DNA from: Roseovarius spongiae
Lineage (GTDB): Bacteria > Pseudomonadota > Alphaproteobacteria > Rhodobacterales > Rhodobacteraceae
Reading direction: 5' to 3'
Length of the DNA stretch: 64,000 nucleotides
Assembly (NCBI RefSeq): GCF_003651245.1
Contig: NZ_RAPE01000006.1
Span: 124,001 to 188,000 of the forward strand
Under the pieces are notes generated by a model that did not search any database, was not told where the DNA came from, and saw only the letters and a program-made list of their open reading frames with translations. Position numbers and translations under genes: made by a program. Below, one piece after another: positions 51,718 through 61,085 of this stretch (position 1 is the first letter of the stretch; each line of letters begins with the position of its first letter).

Positions 51718-54168
51718 TCACCCCTGGCTGTCCGCGCTCCACTTTTCCAGCCGCGCTACCGTGTCTTGGGTCAGCGTTTGCAGGTCATCCCCAGCTTCGA
51801 GCCAGGGGCACGGATCTTCCAGGCGTTCGCGCATGTCGCCCATGGTAAAGCCGTTCGGCGCATCCAGCTTCTTCAGTTCCTCCCACGTCACCGGCACGGC
51901 GACCGGGGCGCCGGGGCGCGCGCGCAGGGAATAGGGCGCGATGGCCGTCTGGCCGCGCTCGTTGCGCAACCAGTCGATGAAGATGCGCCGCTTGCGTTTC
52001 GCCTTGGACATGGTGGCGGTGTAGCGGTCAGGCTCGGCCTCGGCGATGACATGCGCCAGCGTCTTGGCAAAGCCCTTGACCACGTCCCAGCCATGGCTGC
52101 GCCGCAGGTGCAGGCAGACATGCACGCCCTTGCCGCCCGTCACCATCGGCACCGAGGCGAGGCCGAGGTCGGTCAGCCGGTCCCGCATGTCAAAGGCCGC
52201 GCCGCGCACATCGTTCCAATCCAGCCCCTCGTCCGGGTCGAGATCGAACACCATGCGGTCAGGCCGCTCCAGCCGGTCAGTGCGCGCGCCCCAGATGTGA
52301 AACTCGATCGCGCCCATCTGCGCGGCGGCGACCAGCGCTTTCGCGCGCGTGGCATAAAGGTATTGGTCGCTCTTGCCGTCCTTTTCCTCGATCTCGATCT
52401 CCTCCAGCGCGTCGGGCCAGCCCTTGCCCGGGTGCTTCTGGAAAAAGCAATCGCCGTCAATTCCGTCCGGGCAGCGCAACAACGATAGCGGGCGGTGGCC
52501 CGCGGCCTCGATCATGCGCTCCCCGACACGGTCATAGTGACAGGCGATGTCGCGCTTGGTGCAGCCCGCCCCGGGGAACACCTCTCGGTCGGGGCTCGAG
52601 ATCTTGATTCCCGCGACCTTGGCGTCCTGCGGTTTCTCCATTGTCACGTCCTTCGCTTTCTTGTCATCGCGCAAGCCGAGGTAACTGCCGTGGCGGATCT
52701 GGCCGTCCGAGGTGAATTCGGTGAAATCGACCTCGGCCACCAGTTCGGGGCGCAGCCATCGGGCGTCTCTTGCGACCGCTTTCGGCACATCCGCGAAGGG
52801 CGTGGTCTTGCGCGCGGTGAACGCCTGTTCGAGCCTCTCGAAGCTGCGCTCGTCGAACCCGGTTCCGACACGCCCGCGATAGCGCAACACGTCGTCGTCC
52901 CAGGTGCCCAGAAGCAGCGAGGCGAACGGGCGATCCTTCTCAGAGGGGGAATAGCCGCCGATGACGAATTCCTGCCGCTTCGTGCATTTCACCTTGCGCC
53001 AGTTCCGCGTGCGCGTGCCGCGATAGGGCGCGTCGGCGCGCTTGGAAATGATGCCCTCTCCGCCCGCCTCGCAGGCTTTCTCGAAGACCTCGGGACCATG
53101 CCCCACGACATGCTCGCTAAGCCGCAGGGGCCCGTCGCGCGGCACGCCCGACATCAACTCCGCCAGCCGTTCGCGCCGCTCAAGCTGGGGCAGGTTCATC
53201 ACGCTTTCGCCATCCAGCGCCAGCAGATCGAACGCGAAGAAAACCAGCGGATCGCCGTTCGAGAGCGCCTTTTGCAACGATGAGAAGGCCGAACCGGAAA
53301 CGCGCGCCGCCATCACTTCGCCGTCGATCAGCGCACTGTCGCAGGGCAGCGGATCGAAGGCGTCCTCGAGGGCTGCGAAACGATCCGTCCAGTCCTTGCC
53401 CGAGCGGGTCAGCAACCGCGTGCCGCCCTTTCCAAGCGCGGCAAGGCAACGGTAGCCGTCGAACTTCGTCTCGTGAATCCAGTCGTCGCCCTCGGGGGCC
53501 GCGTCAACCAGCGTGGCCAGCTGGGGTTTGCGGAATTTCGGGCGGGTCCCCTTGCGATCGGTCGTATCCTTGGGCACGTCACGCCCCTTTTCTCCTTGTG
53601 CGATGGCGTCCATGTCACGGCCAGTCTTGACCGAGCGGTCATGACCTTTGGTCAGCGCATCCGCATCATCCTGCGCGTAATCATCGCGCTCCTTGATCAG
53701 CAACCAGTTCTCGCGCTTCTCGCCGCCGCGCATGCGGACGAGCGCCCAGCCACCCTTCATCCGCTCGCCCTGAAGGGTGAACTTAAGCTTGCCCTTCTCC
53801 AATCCGGCGGCCACGTCGCCACCGTGTTCCCACGTGCCGCGATCCCACAACATCACCGTGCCGCCGCCGTACTGGCCCTTGGGGATGGTCCCTTCAAAAT
53901 CGCCGTAGTCGAGCGGGTGATCCTCGGTCCGCACTGCAAGGCGTTTCTCGCCCGGATCAGGGCTCGGGCCTTTGGTCACCGCCCAGCTTAACAACGTGCC
54001 GTCCCATTCCAGCCGGAAATCGTAATGCAGCCGCGATGCAGCGTGCTTCTGCACCACGAAGCTCAGCCCGCCGGCGCGCGCCGCGCCCGCCCTGCCCTCG
54101 GGTTCGTCGGTCTGGCCGAAATCGCGCCGCGCGTTGTATTCGGCCAGTTTGTCGGGGGATTTGCCCAT
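51718..54168 (-). CDS. ligD: Multidomain ATP-dependent DNA ligase LigD (non-homologous end joining)
   Basis: An 816-residue protein with three modules: a 3'-phosphoesterase domain at about 10-165 (SRLHYDFRLEWDG), an ATP-dependent ligase at about 210-510 with the nucleotidyl lysine K235 in ETKFDGYR, and a primase-polymerase at about 525-810 (VFDLDPDE, TGGKGVHVCLHL). The order phosphoesterase-ligase-polymerase is the common proteobacterial form. With Ku it repairs double-strand breaks by end joining. The start is ATG 54168, overlapping the ku stop as ATGA; a GTG one codon earlier is possible. Confidence 0.96.
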   Translation of the reverse strand: MGKSPDKLAEYNARRDFGQTDEPEGRAGAARAGGLSFVVQKHAASRLHYDFRLEWDGTLLSWAVTKGPSPDPGEKRLAVRTEDHPLDYGDFEGTIPKGQYGGGTVMLWDRGTWEHGGDVAAGLEKGKLKFTLQGERMKGGWALVRMRGGEKRENWLLIKERDDYAQDDADALTKGHDRSVKTGRDMDAIAQGEKGRDVPKDTTDRKGTRPKFRKPQLATLVDAAPEGDDWIHETKFDGYRCLAALGKGGTRLLTRSGKDWTDRFAALEDAFDPLPCDSALIDGEVMAARVSGSAFSSLQKALSNGDPLVFFAFDLLALDGESVMNLPQLERRERLAELMSGVPRDGPLRLSEHVVGHGPEVFEKACEAGGEGIISKRADAPYRGTRTRNWRKVKCTKRQEFVIGGYSPSEKDRPFASLLLGTWDDDVLRYRGRVGTGFDERSFERLEQAFTARKTTPFADVPKAVARDARWLRPELVAEVDFTEFTSDGQIRHGSYLGLRDDKKAKDVTMEKPQDAKVAGIKISSPDREVFPGAGCTKRDIACHYDRVGERMIEAAGHRPLSLLRCPDGIDGDCFFQKHPGKGWPDALEEIEIEEKDGKSDQYLYATRAKALVAAAQMGAIEFHIWGARTDRLERPDRMVFDLDPDEGLDWNDVRGAAFDMRDRLTDLGLASVPMVTGGKGVHVCLHLRRSHGWDVVKGFAKTLAHVIAEAEPDRYTATMSKAKRKRRIFIDWLRNERGQTAIAPYSLRARPGAPVAVPVTWEELKKLDAPNGFTMGDMRERLEDPCPWLEAGDDLQTLTQDTVARLEKWSADSQG

Positions 54169-54998
54169 CACGACGCCTTTTTCTTCTTGCCGGATTTCTT
54201 CTTGCCGGAGTCGGCCTTCTTAAGGCTTTCCTTCAGCGCGCTCATCAGGTCGACCACGTTCTCACTCTGGGGCGCCTTGTCACCCTTGGCCTTGGTGCGC
54301 GGGGTTTTCTTGTCCTTGCGCTTGGCCTCGATCAGATCGCGCAGCGCCGCCTCATAGCTGTCGGAGAAAGCAGAGGCGTCAAAAGGGGCGGTCTTGCGGT
54401 CGATGAGCGACGTCGCCACCTCGAGCAGCTCCTCGTCCGCCTCCGCGTCCTCGATTCCAGAGAACATCGGCTCGGCTTTTCTGATTTCGGCTTCGTAATG
54501 CAGCGTTTCGAGCAGAAGCCCGTCGCCACAAGGACGAATCGCGACCAAATATTCCTTGCCCCGCATCGCCAATTGGCCCAGGCCAACCTTCTCGGCGGCG
54601 CGCAGCGCGTCACGCACGACACGGTAAGCGTCCTGCGCGAGCTCGTCCTTGGGGACAAGGTAATAGGGCCGGTCATAATAAAGCGGCGGGATCTCGCAAG
54701 CGCCGACAAACTGCACGATCTCGAGCGTCTTTTTGGACTCGAGCTTGATGTCGTCGATCTCGTCCGGGTCTAGGAGGATGTATTCATCGTCCTCCACTTC
54801 GTAACCCTTGACGATATCGTCGCGGTCCACCGGGCCGATCCCTTCGACCGTCTTTTCATAATGCACCCGTTTGCCCGAGGGCGCGTGGATCTGGCGAAAC
54901 GACACCTTCGCGCCGCTTTTCGTCGCCGAGAAAAGCTCGACCGGGATCGAGACGAGCGACAGGCGCAACTGGCCCTTCCATGTGGCGCGCGGTGCCAT
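54168..54998 (-). CDS. ku: Ku protein (non-homologous end joining)
   Basis: A 276-residue bacterial Ku homologue. The beta-barrel core starts at WKGQLRLSLVSIPVELFSAT (residues 6-25) and continues through VHYEKTVEGIGPVDRDDIVKGYE (about 46-68, split). A lysine-rich C-terminal tail (about 230-276) is typical of DNA-binding Ku tails. The homodimer rings DNA ends and recruits LigD. Two bases separate it from the upstream SDR stop, and the TGA overlaps ligD, giving an SDR-ku-ligD operon. Confidence 0.96.
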   Translation of the reverse strand: MAPRATWKGQLRLSLVSIPVELFSATKSGAKVSFRQIHAPSGKRVHYEKTVEGIGPVDRDDIVKGYEVEDDEYILLDPDEIDDIKLESKKTLEIVQFVGACEIPPLYYDRPYYLVPKDELAQDAYRVVRDALRAAEKVGLGQLAMRGKEYLVAIRPCGDGLLLETLHYEAEIRKAEPMFSGIEDAEADEELLEVATSLIDRKTAPFDASAFSDSYEAALRDLIEAKRKDKKTPRTKAKGDKAPQSENVVDLMSALKESLKKADSGKKKSGKKKKAS

Positions 54999-55000
54999 GC

Positions 55001-55855
55001 CTATCCTCCGATCAGATCGCCGCCATTGGGGTGCAACACCTGGCCCGTCATGTATGAGGCGTCATCGCAGGCCAGGAACAACATCGCGGGGGCGACCTCG
55101 TTCGGCTGGCCGGCGCGCCCGAGCGGCGAGGATTTGCCGAAATCCTCGACCTTGTCCGGCGGAAAGCTCGCCGGGATCAGTGGCGTCCAGATCGGTCCCG
55201 GCGCCACCGCGTTGACGCGGATGCCGTCGCCGGCCAGCTTGCCCGACAAGGCGCGCACCAATGACAGGATCGCGCCCTTGCTGGAGGCGTAATCAACCAG
55301 AAGATCCTGCCCGCGATAGGCGGTGACCGAGGTGGTGCAGATGATCGATGCGCCGCGCTCGAGATGCGGCAACGCGGCCTGCACCATGAAGAACTGTCCG
55401 CCGAGATTGGTGCGGAAGGTGCGAAACAGCTGCTCTTCGGAAATTTCGGTGACATCCTTGCGCGCGTGCTGTTCACCCGCGTTGTTCACCAGCACATCGA
55501 CCCGTCCGAACTCCTCCCGCGTGCGTGCAACCACCTGTTCGCAGAACGATTTGTCGCCGACGTCCCCGCGCAGCGTCAGGGCGCGGCGGCCTTCCTTGCC
55601 GACCAGATCGGCGGTTTCTTCGGCGTCTGCATCTTCATCAAGGTAGACGATCGTCACATCCGCCCCCTCGCGCGCGAAAAGGACGGCGGTTGCACGGCCG
55701 ATGCCGGAATCCCCGCCGGTGATGATGGCCGCCCTACCCTTCAGCCGTCCCGAGCCGGGATGGCGCGGCATATAGTCGGGGGCGGGGTCCATCCGACCCT
55801 CCTGCCCCGGTTGGCGTAACTCGGTGTCGAGCTTATCCAGATCATGCGTCGACAT
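55001..55855 (-). CDS. Short-chain dehydrogenase/reductase (YghA-like)
   Basis: A 284-residue NAD(P)-dependent oxidoreductase. The cofactor motif ITGGDSGIGRATA is at about 43-55, NNAG at about 123-126, and the catalytic Y-x-x-x-K is in DYASSKGA (about 195-202). The N-terminal 40 residues (DTELRQPGQEGRMDPAPDYMP) match the YghA/YhxC type, often linked to stress responses. ATG 55855 is used because GGAGG lies six bases upstream. It is the first gene of the operon with ku and ligD. A role in end joining is not known; shared regulation under stress is more likely. Confidence 0.9.
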   Translation of the reverse strand: MSTHDLDKLDTELRQPGQEGRMDPAPDYMPRHPGSGRLKGRAAIITGGDSGIGRATAVLFAREGADVTIVYLDEDADAEETADLVGKEGRRALTLRGDVGDKSFCEQVVARTREEFGRVDVLVNNAGEQHARKDVTEISEEQLFRTFRTNLGGQFFMVQAALPHLERGASIICTTSVTAYRGQDLLVDYASSKGAILSLVRALSGKLAGDGIRVNAVAPGPIWTPLIPASFPPDKVEDFGKSSPLGRAGQPNEVAPAMLFLACDDASYMTGQVLHPNGGDLIGG

Positions 55856-55984
55856 CACTTTCCTCCGGCTATGCGATCACGTGAAGCGAACGCGCGCCGC
55901 GCGAGCAGGTTCCGCATGCCGGAGGCGAGCAAGAGCCCTGACCTGGCGATTTCACCGCGCGCCAACCGGCGCAACGCGCCGCAT

Positions 55985-56626
55985 TCAGCCCGTTGTGCCG
56001 CGCAGGAACCAGAGGCCGACCAGAACCACGACGATCAAAACATACCCCGCCGCCACCACCACCCCGTCCCGCCCGAGGAGTCCGAAGGCGAAGAACGCCA
56101 CCGGCACGCCGACCAGCGGCGTGGCCACCGGGATCACCCCCAGCACCAGAAGCGATCCGCCCAAGACAATCAGAATCGCAGCGATCACCGAGAGCGACAG
56201 GGCGCCGCCCGACAGGCTCTCCCATCGCGGGTGCAGATGCCGCCTGAGCCACTCCGCCGCCGGTCGCATCCGTTCGCAGAGCGATCTGACCCGGGCCGCA
56301 GGGATCCGGCGACGGCCGAGGAACGCCGGCATCCATACGCCCGTGCGCCCCAGCAGCATCTGAAGGCCGATGAGCGCCACCACCGCGCCAAGCGCGCCGC
56401 CGATCCCCGGGATCATGCCGATCGGCAGGATCATCAGGGCGGCGACGACCATCAAAAGCGGCGCGTGTCCCTGCGCCCCGATTTCCCTGGTCAGCCGCTC
56501 GAGCGCCACGCTCTCTTCGCCGCGCGCCATGGTCTCGAGGCGCTTCAGCAGACGCGGCACCGCCTGCGGGCCGGATACCGGCCCGCAGACAGGGCCTTGG
56601 TCCGGGGAAGGGTTTTGGCTGTCCAT
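55985..56626 (-). CDS. exoD: ExoD-family membrane protein
   Basis: A 213-residue protein. The cytoplasmic N-terminal half (RLTREIGAQGHAPLLMVVAALMILPIG, split over about 44-70) leads into GIGGALGAVVALIGLQMLLGR and two more hydrophobic stretches (about 148-172 and 178-207). This pattern is that of ExoD-family proteins, described in rhizobia as affecting exopolysaccharide production and alkaline tolerance. The biochemical role is not known. ATG 56626 is preferred over an upstream in-frame start at 56686. Confidence 0.82.
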   Translation of the reverse strand: MDSQNPSPDQGPVCGPVSGPQAVPRLLKRLETMARGEESVALERLTREIGAQGHAPLLMVVAALMILPIGMIPGIGGALGAVVALIGLQMLLGRTGVWMPAFLGRRRIPAARVRSLCERMRPAAEWLRRHLHPRWESLSGGALSLSVIAAILIVLGGSLLVLGVIPVATPLVGVPVAFFAFGLLGRDGVVVAAGYVLIVVVLVGLWFLRGTTG

Positions 56627-56721
56627 CTGGCTCACGTTCCCATTGCGATCATCCCGGCAACAAATACGCGATTGCCGTCCCGCCAATGCGATTTCGGGAA
56701 CGCCATCCCGCGCGCTGCGCC

Positions 56722-56988
56722 TTACAGGCTGTCGTCGGCCTTCGGATCGCCACTGACATTCTCGTCCAGCACCTCCCGGATCTCCGCGACCAGTTCATCG
56801 CGCTCATCGCCCGACACCCTGCCCTCCTTTGCGGCAAGGTGGGTCAGTACTTCCTTGAGCCAACCCTTGCGCCCACCGGCGGGATAGCCCTCGTTGGCGA
56901 GAACGGCCATGATCTCGTTTCGCGACAGTTCGTCCCCGATTTCGGGGAACTCCTTGTCGCCCTCTTTCGATGTCTTGTCGTCCGTCAT
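56722..56988 (-). CDS. Small acidic protein of unknown function
   Basis: An 88-residue, highly charged soluble protein with helical character (EIGDELSRNEIMAVLANEGYPAGGRKGWLKEVLTHLAAKEG spans about 16-56). There is no signal peptide or membrane segment. I do not recognise a named family. AGGAG precedes the ATG, and it begins 25 bases after the stop of the epimerase fusion gene, so the two are probably cotranscribed. Confidence 0.75.
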   Translation of the reverse strand: MTDDKTSKEGDKEFPEIGDELSRNEIMAVLANEGYPAGGRKGWLKEVLTHLAAKEGRVSGDERDELVAEIREVLDENVSGDPKADDSL

Positions 56989-57013
56989 GTCATACTCCTA
57001 TCGGATGGTTTTG

Positions 57014-59485
57014 CTAGCGGATGAAGCGGTCCCAGGCGCCGAAACTGCCGGAGACCGGACCGCGCGGGATGCTGAGCGCAATCAGAACGAGACCGCAGAG
57101 CGCCGAGAACGCGATGCCGGCCCAGCCGGCCCCCGCCACCAGCGGCGCGAAGATCAGCACGATCCCCATCAGCGCGTTGAGAAACCGCGCCAGACGCGCC
57201 ACGGGCGCGAGCGAGGCGACAGTGACCGTGATGACCAGCGCGCCGACGATGTGGTTCGTCGCCGCCACGCCGCCGCCCCAGGGAAAGACCAGCGGCGACA
57301 GCATCAGGATAACGCCGAGGCCGATCATCGCCAGCATCGTCCAGGGAAACGACATGCCGCTCAACAGCATGTCGTTCAGGATCGCGCGCGGCCCGCGCTC
57401 GAAGTCGTCGCTCTGCTGGTCGTCGGCGCCCTCGTCCGTGTCGCCGGTAAAGAACACGAGCAGCCAAGGTCGTCCCGCCTTGTGGCGGCGTCGCAGGAAC
57501 TGGTAGGTCGCCACCAGCTCGTCCAATGAGTAGGGAATCTGCCAGACCATCGCGGCCGCCGCGAGCAGCGCCAGCGTCGAATAGGTGCCGATCACGATGG
57601 GCTGGATCACGATGAAGAAGATCGAGATCGCCCCGAGCGGCACGATCATGATCCCGAACAGCACCACCAGCCAGGGCATCGTGCGCCAGCGCCGGGCCGA
57701 GCCGATGCACCCCACAACGATCTCCAGCGCGTAGGTCAGCGCGCCGAGGCCGGCATCCGGCACTGGCCAAGCCTTCGACACGCTGGAGGTGATGATCTGT
57801 TCGGTGCCGTTCAGCCCCGGAACCGTACCGGCGAAGAACGGCTCCCAAACGTGGTCGATCGTCTCCAACTGGTAACCCGTCAGGTATCGCGAGATCAGCA
57901 GCCCGACGAGCGCGAGGACAATCACCGGCAGCCGCTGGAACCATTCGGAGGGCGAATAATTCCAACCCTTGGGGACGGTCGGCCCGGTTTGCGCCGCGGC
58001 CGGAGACACGCCCGGCGATGGCGGCAGGCACAGCGCCAGCGCGACCGCCAGCATCCCCACCAGCGTTCCGTTCAGGTAGGCGGCGGCGCTCTCGGTCCAG
58101 AAAACCAGCGGCGCGAACATGATCCAGCAACCGATGAGCGCCGCGGCGAACCGCGCGTGAGGAAGCCGCCACGACAGCGACAACATGCCGGCGGCGAACA
58201 ACAACAGGCCGGCGACGACATCGCTGAGGATCAAGCCCGGATCGTCCAGCCCCAGCAGCGGCGGCGAGGTCAGCAGCCACAGCCCCAGCCCGGCGTTGGC
58301 CCAGCCGGCCCAAAGGTTCTGCCGATGCTGTGCGCGATATTTCTTCTCATGTGCGGCGCGCAGACCTTCGGCATCCTCCACCCGCGCATCCGCCGACTCG
58401 AGCCAGGGAGGCGGGGTGATGCCGTTGGCCTGGTACCAGCCCAGCGGGTCGGTTTTCAGGTTGTCGATCAGGTCCGGCAGTTTGTCCTTGATGCTGTGCT
58501 GCGGCTCCCAATCCAGCAGATTGCGCGCCTTCGAGATGTCCAGCGCGTAGTGATCGCTGGCCATGTCGATCATGAAGGGGCGGATGAATGGCTTCTCCCC
58601 CTGATCGAGCGCGTCGGGCACCGCCGGTTCGGATTCCGTTTCCAGCTTCGCGCCCAGTTTCGCCACGGGCGCCGGCAGCACCAGCGTTTCCCATGCCTCC
58701 TCGCCGTGTATCAGCGCGCCGATGCGCTGCTGCAAGGCGTCGTAGCTCAGCGTGTCGGGCTCCCCGGCGAGGATCACCTCGCCCGGATCGATCCTGGCGC
58801 GACGGTCGACGACCCGCTTGAACAGCGCGAGCATGTCGTCAAGGTGGATGAAGGCCTGCCCGGCGTCGGTGTTGCCCGAGAACACGTGGCTCTTGAAATC
58901 GCGCTCGTAGATGCGGGCGATCTGATGGCTGAGCGTCGGCACCGCCGTCTTGTCGTCGTAAAGCCCGGCGAGACGCAGGAAGATTGGCGGGATATCGCCC
59001 GCTTCCTCGCTTATGATCTCTTCCGTTCGGGCCTTGGATTGCGGATAGGCCCAGGCAGGGGCGAGCGGCGTGTCTTCGGTGATCCGTTCACCCGGGACGC
59101 CGGGCGCGTGCACCAGCATCGTGCCGGAATAGACGAACTGCTCGACCTTCACCGCCTGCAGGGCGCGCAGCAGATTGCGCGTGCCTTCCTCGTTCACGGC
59201 CTTGTACTGCGGGCGCTCTTCGCCGGAGAAATCGAAATAGGCCGCCAGGTGGATGACCGAAGCCACGGGCGCGCCCGCGATCGCCTCGCGCAATTCATCC
59301 ACCGCGCGCGCGGTCGAATTCGGGTCGGTGATATCGCAACCGATGAGCCCCTCGCGCCCCTCGCAGGCTGCCGGCAGATCGAGCCCGAGCACACGATAGC
59401 TGCGGGACAGTTTCCTGCGCAGGTTGCTGCCTATGTTGCCGGCGGCCCCGGTGATAACGACGACCGGCTTATCCTGTTGCGCCAT
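57014..59485 (-). CDS. Fusion of an NAD-dependent epimerase with a VKOR/SPW-like membrane region
   Basis: An 823-residue two-part protein. Residues 1 to about 320 are an extended SDR/epimerase: VVVITGAAGNIGSN (about 8-21) and Y-x-x-x-K in YPQSKARTEE. From about 370 to 823 it has ten or more membrane helices, including SPW-like repeats (WANAGLGLWLLTSPP; LSPLVFPWGGG). A middle block resembles the vitamin K epoxide reductase fold (VIQPIVIGTYSTLALL, about 628-643). In catalytic VKOR the matching spot reads GTWCTLCL; here both cysteines are replaced (Y-S-T-L-A), so thiol redox activity is unlikely. The ATG at 59485 starts the Rossmann fold. Confidence 0.8.
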   Translation of the reverse strand: MAQQDKPVVVITGAAGNIGSNLRRKLSRSYRVLGLDLPAACEGREGLIGCDITDPNSTARAVDELREAIAGAPVASVIHLAAYFDFSGEERPQYKAVNEEGTRNLLRALQAVKVEQFVYSGTMLVHAPGVPGERITEDTPLAPAWAYPQSKARTEEIISEEAGDIPPIFLRLAGLYDDKTAVPTLSHQIARIYERDFKSHVFSGNTDAGQAFIHLDDMLALFKRVVDRRARIDPGEVILAGEPDTLSYDALQQRIGALIHGEEAWETLVLPAPVAKLGAKLETESEPAVPDALDQGEKPFIRPFMIDMASDHYALDISKARNLLDWEPQHSIKDKLPDLIDNLKTDPLGWYQANGITPPPWLESADARVEDAEGLRAAHEKKYRAQHRQNLWAGWANAGLGLWLLTSPPLLGLDDPGLILSDVVAGLLLFAAGMLSLSWRLPHARFAAALIGCWIMFAPLVFWTESAAAYLNGTLVGMLAVALALCLPPSPGVSPAAAQTGPTVPKGWNYSPSEWFQRLPVIVLALVGLLISRYLTGYQLETIDHVWEPFFAGTVPGLNGTEQIITSSVSKAWPVPDAGLGALTYALEIVVGCIGSARRWRTMPWLVVLFGIMIVPLGAISIFFIVIQPIVIGTYSTLALLAAAAMVWQIPYSLDELVATYQFLRRRHKAGRPWLLVFFTGDTDEGADDQQSDDFERGPRAILNDMLLSGMSFPWTMLAMIGLGVILMLSPLVFPWGGGVAATNHIVGALVITVTVASLAPVARLARFLNALMGIVLIFAPLVAGAGWAGIAFSALCGLVLIALSIPRGPVSGSFGAWDRFIR

Positions 59486-59633
59486 TTTTCCCAATTTCTT
59501 CGAGTTCTTCGAGCTACAAGACGCCAACGAACGACGCCCGATTTGGTTCAGAATCCATTTCGGACAGCCGCTGGCGGAGGTCGTTCGCATTGGGGGAATT
59601 CGACCGGCGATGGGCCGGGGGGGCTTGTTTCTG

Positions 59634-60926
59634 TCAGCTATGCCCGTTCGGCTCGGGCGCGGGGGCTTCCGGCTCTGGCTCGGCGCGCGGGTCAAGCGCC
59701 ATGGCCGTGGGCGAGCTGTCGGGAAGCGGCACGAATTTCTCGCGCTCCGCCTCTGGCGATCGCGGCGCCGACCTGACGCTGGAAAGGACGAAAAGCGCGT
59801 AAGCTATTGCGATCACGGATTCGAAAACAAAGAAGGACGCCGGCCCGAACGCCGCTATCAGCGCTGAAGTCAGCAAGGGGCCGATCGTCGCACCGATGGA
59901 ATAGACCATCAGCAGACGCCCTGACGCGACCACATAAAATTTGCGATCCAGCCGGTCGAAGGTCTGGGCGACGCAGAGCGGATAAACGCTGCTGATCGCG
60001 CCGCCGAAGGCCAGCGCCATGCCCATCAGGATGAGCAGCGGGACGTCGTTTGCGATCGAGATCGACAGAAGGCCCCATGAGGCGCCGACCGCAATCAGGA
60101 TGGCGGACATGACGATGCGCCTGTCAAACCTGTCCGCCAGCATCCCGATGGGAACCTGGAACGCGAGACCGCCCAGGACCACGACCGACATGAACATGGC
60201 CGCTTCGGACACGCTGAGACCGATCTGGCGCGCAAATACGACCGCCAGCCCATAGAAGGAGCCGATGAGGATGCCGGCGACGCCGGCACCAACCACGCCC
60301 ACCCGGGAGGCCGCGAAAACCTGTCTCACGCCCAGCACGCGGATGTCGCGAAGATCCGGTTTGCCCAGACGCGTCATCGCAATGGGGATAAGCGACAGGC
60401 CGATCAGCACCGCGGCCAGATCCAGAAGATCGCCGTCGCCGACCGGCGCAACGTTCACCAATGTCTGACCCAGCGCCATCGCAAGGTAGAAGGCCAGCAT
60501 GTAGAATCCCAGGACACGCCCGCGGGTCTCGTTGCTGCTGCGCTCGTTCAGCCAGCTTTCGACCGAGGTTGTCATCCCGGCGATGCAGAACCCGTTGATG
60601 ACCCGCAGGATCATCCATGCGGTCGGGCCAAAGAAGGCATCATACGCCAGACAGGTTGCGGCGGTCAGCGCCGCAAAGACGGAGAACGCCCGAATATGGC
60701 CGATCCGCCGAATAACGAGCTTCGAGCGAAACCCGCCAAGAGCCAGCCCCAGGTAATAGGCGGCCATGATCGCACCGATCAGCGCGACGGGATAATCGGC
60801 AGCTTCCAAGCGTAGTGGAAGCACCACGCCAAGCAGACTGTTGCCCGCCACGAACGCCGCTGTTCCGCCGAGCAGCGACCTTGCTGAAGCCAGCGTTTCG
60901 CGTAGGTTCGGGGCCATGCCGTCCAT
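59634..60926 (-). CDS. MFS transporter, YcaD-like
   Basis: A 430-residue membrane protein with about twelve helices. VESWLNERSSNETRGRVLGFYM (split over about 123-144) between helices 4 and 5 is typical of the YcaD group of MFS carriers. GMLADRFDRR in the second half is an MFS loop signature. A proline/glutamate-rich C-terminal tail of 35 residues follows the last helix. Start ATG 60926; 60917 is an alternative. The 148 bases to the next gene hold no clear element. The substrate is unknown. Confidence 0.87.
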   Translation of the reverse strand: MDGMAPNLRETLASARSLLGGTAAFVAGNSLLGVVLPLRLEAADYPVALIGAIMAAYYLGLALGGFRSKLVIRRIGHIRAFSVFAALTAATCLAYDAFFGPTAWMILRVINGFCIAGMTTSVESWLNERSSNETRGRVLGFYMLAFYLAMALGQTLVNVAPVGDGDLLDLAAVLIGLSLIPIAMTRLGKPDLRDIRVLGVRQVFAASRVGVVGAGVAGILIGSFYGLAVVFARQIGLSVSEAAMFMSVVVLGGLAFQVPIGMLADRFDRRIVMSAILIAVGASWGLLSISIANDVPLLILMGMALAFGGAISSVYPLCVAQTFDRLDRKFYVVASGRLLMVYSIGATIGPLLTSALIAAFGPASFFVFESVIAIAYALFVLSSVRSAPRSPEAEREKFVPLPDSSPTAMALDPRAEPEPEAPAPEPNGHS

Positions 60927-61003
60927 CTCGATCTTGTCCCGTCAAAGAAGCCGGGATCTCGCAAATTGTATAGCGTGAATCGAGGATGTGTAAGTTGGTC
61001 ATG

Positions 61004-61029
61004 CAAAAGCCCCGGCCATGGCCGGGGCT
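61004..61029 (-). terminator. Intrinsic terminator of the DUF1127 gene
   Basis: AGCCCCGGCCATGGCCGGGGCT (61008-61029) is split by its centre at CATG and is a perfect palindrome. On the minus strand it is followed at once by TTTTGC. It lies 57 bases after the stop of the DUF1127 gene and upstream of the MFS gene on the same strand, so it separates the two transcription units. Confidence 0.85.
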
Positions 61030-61085
61030 GAATCAAGGCGCGGTCGCCTCATGCGGTTGCGCCTGGGCGGCTGGCGGGCCGTTGC

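Noticed and set aside
57851..59776. A 641-codon plus-strand open frame opposite the epimerase fusion
   Set aside because: Its composition is arginine/glutamine-rich noise, and the minus strand encodes clear Rossmann and membrane domains in the same interval.
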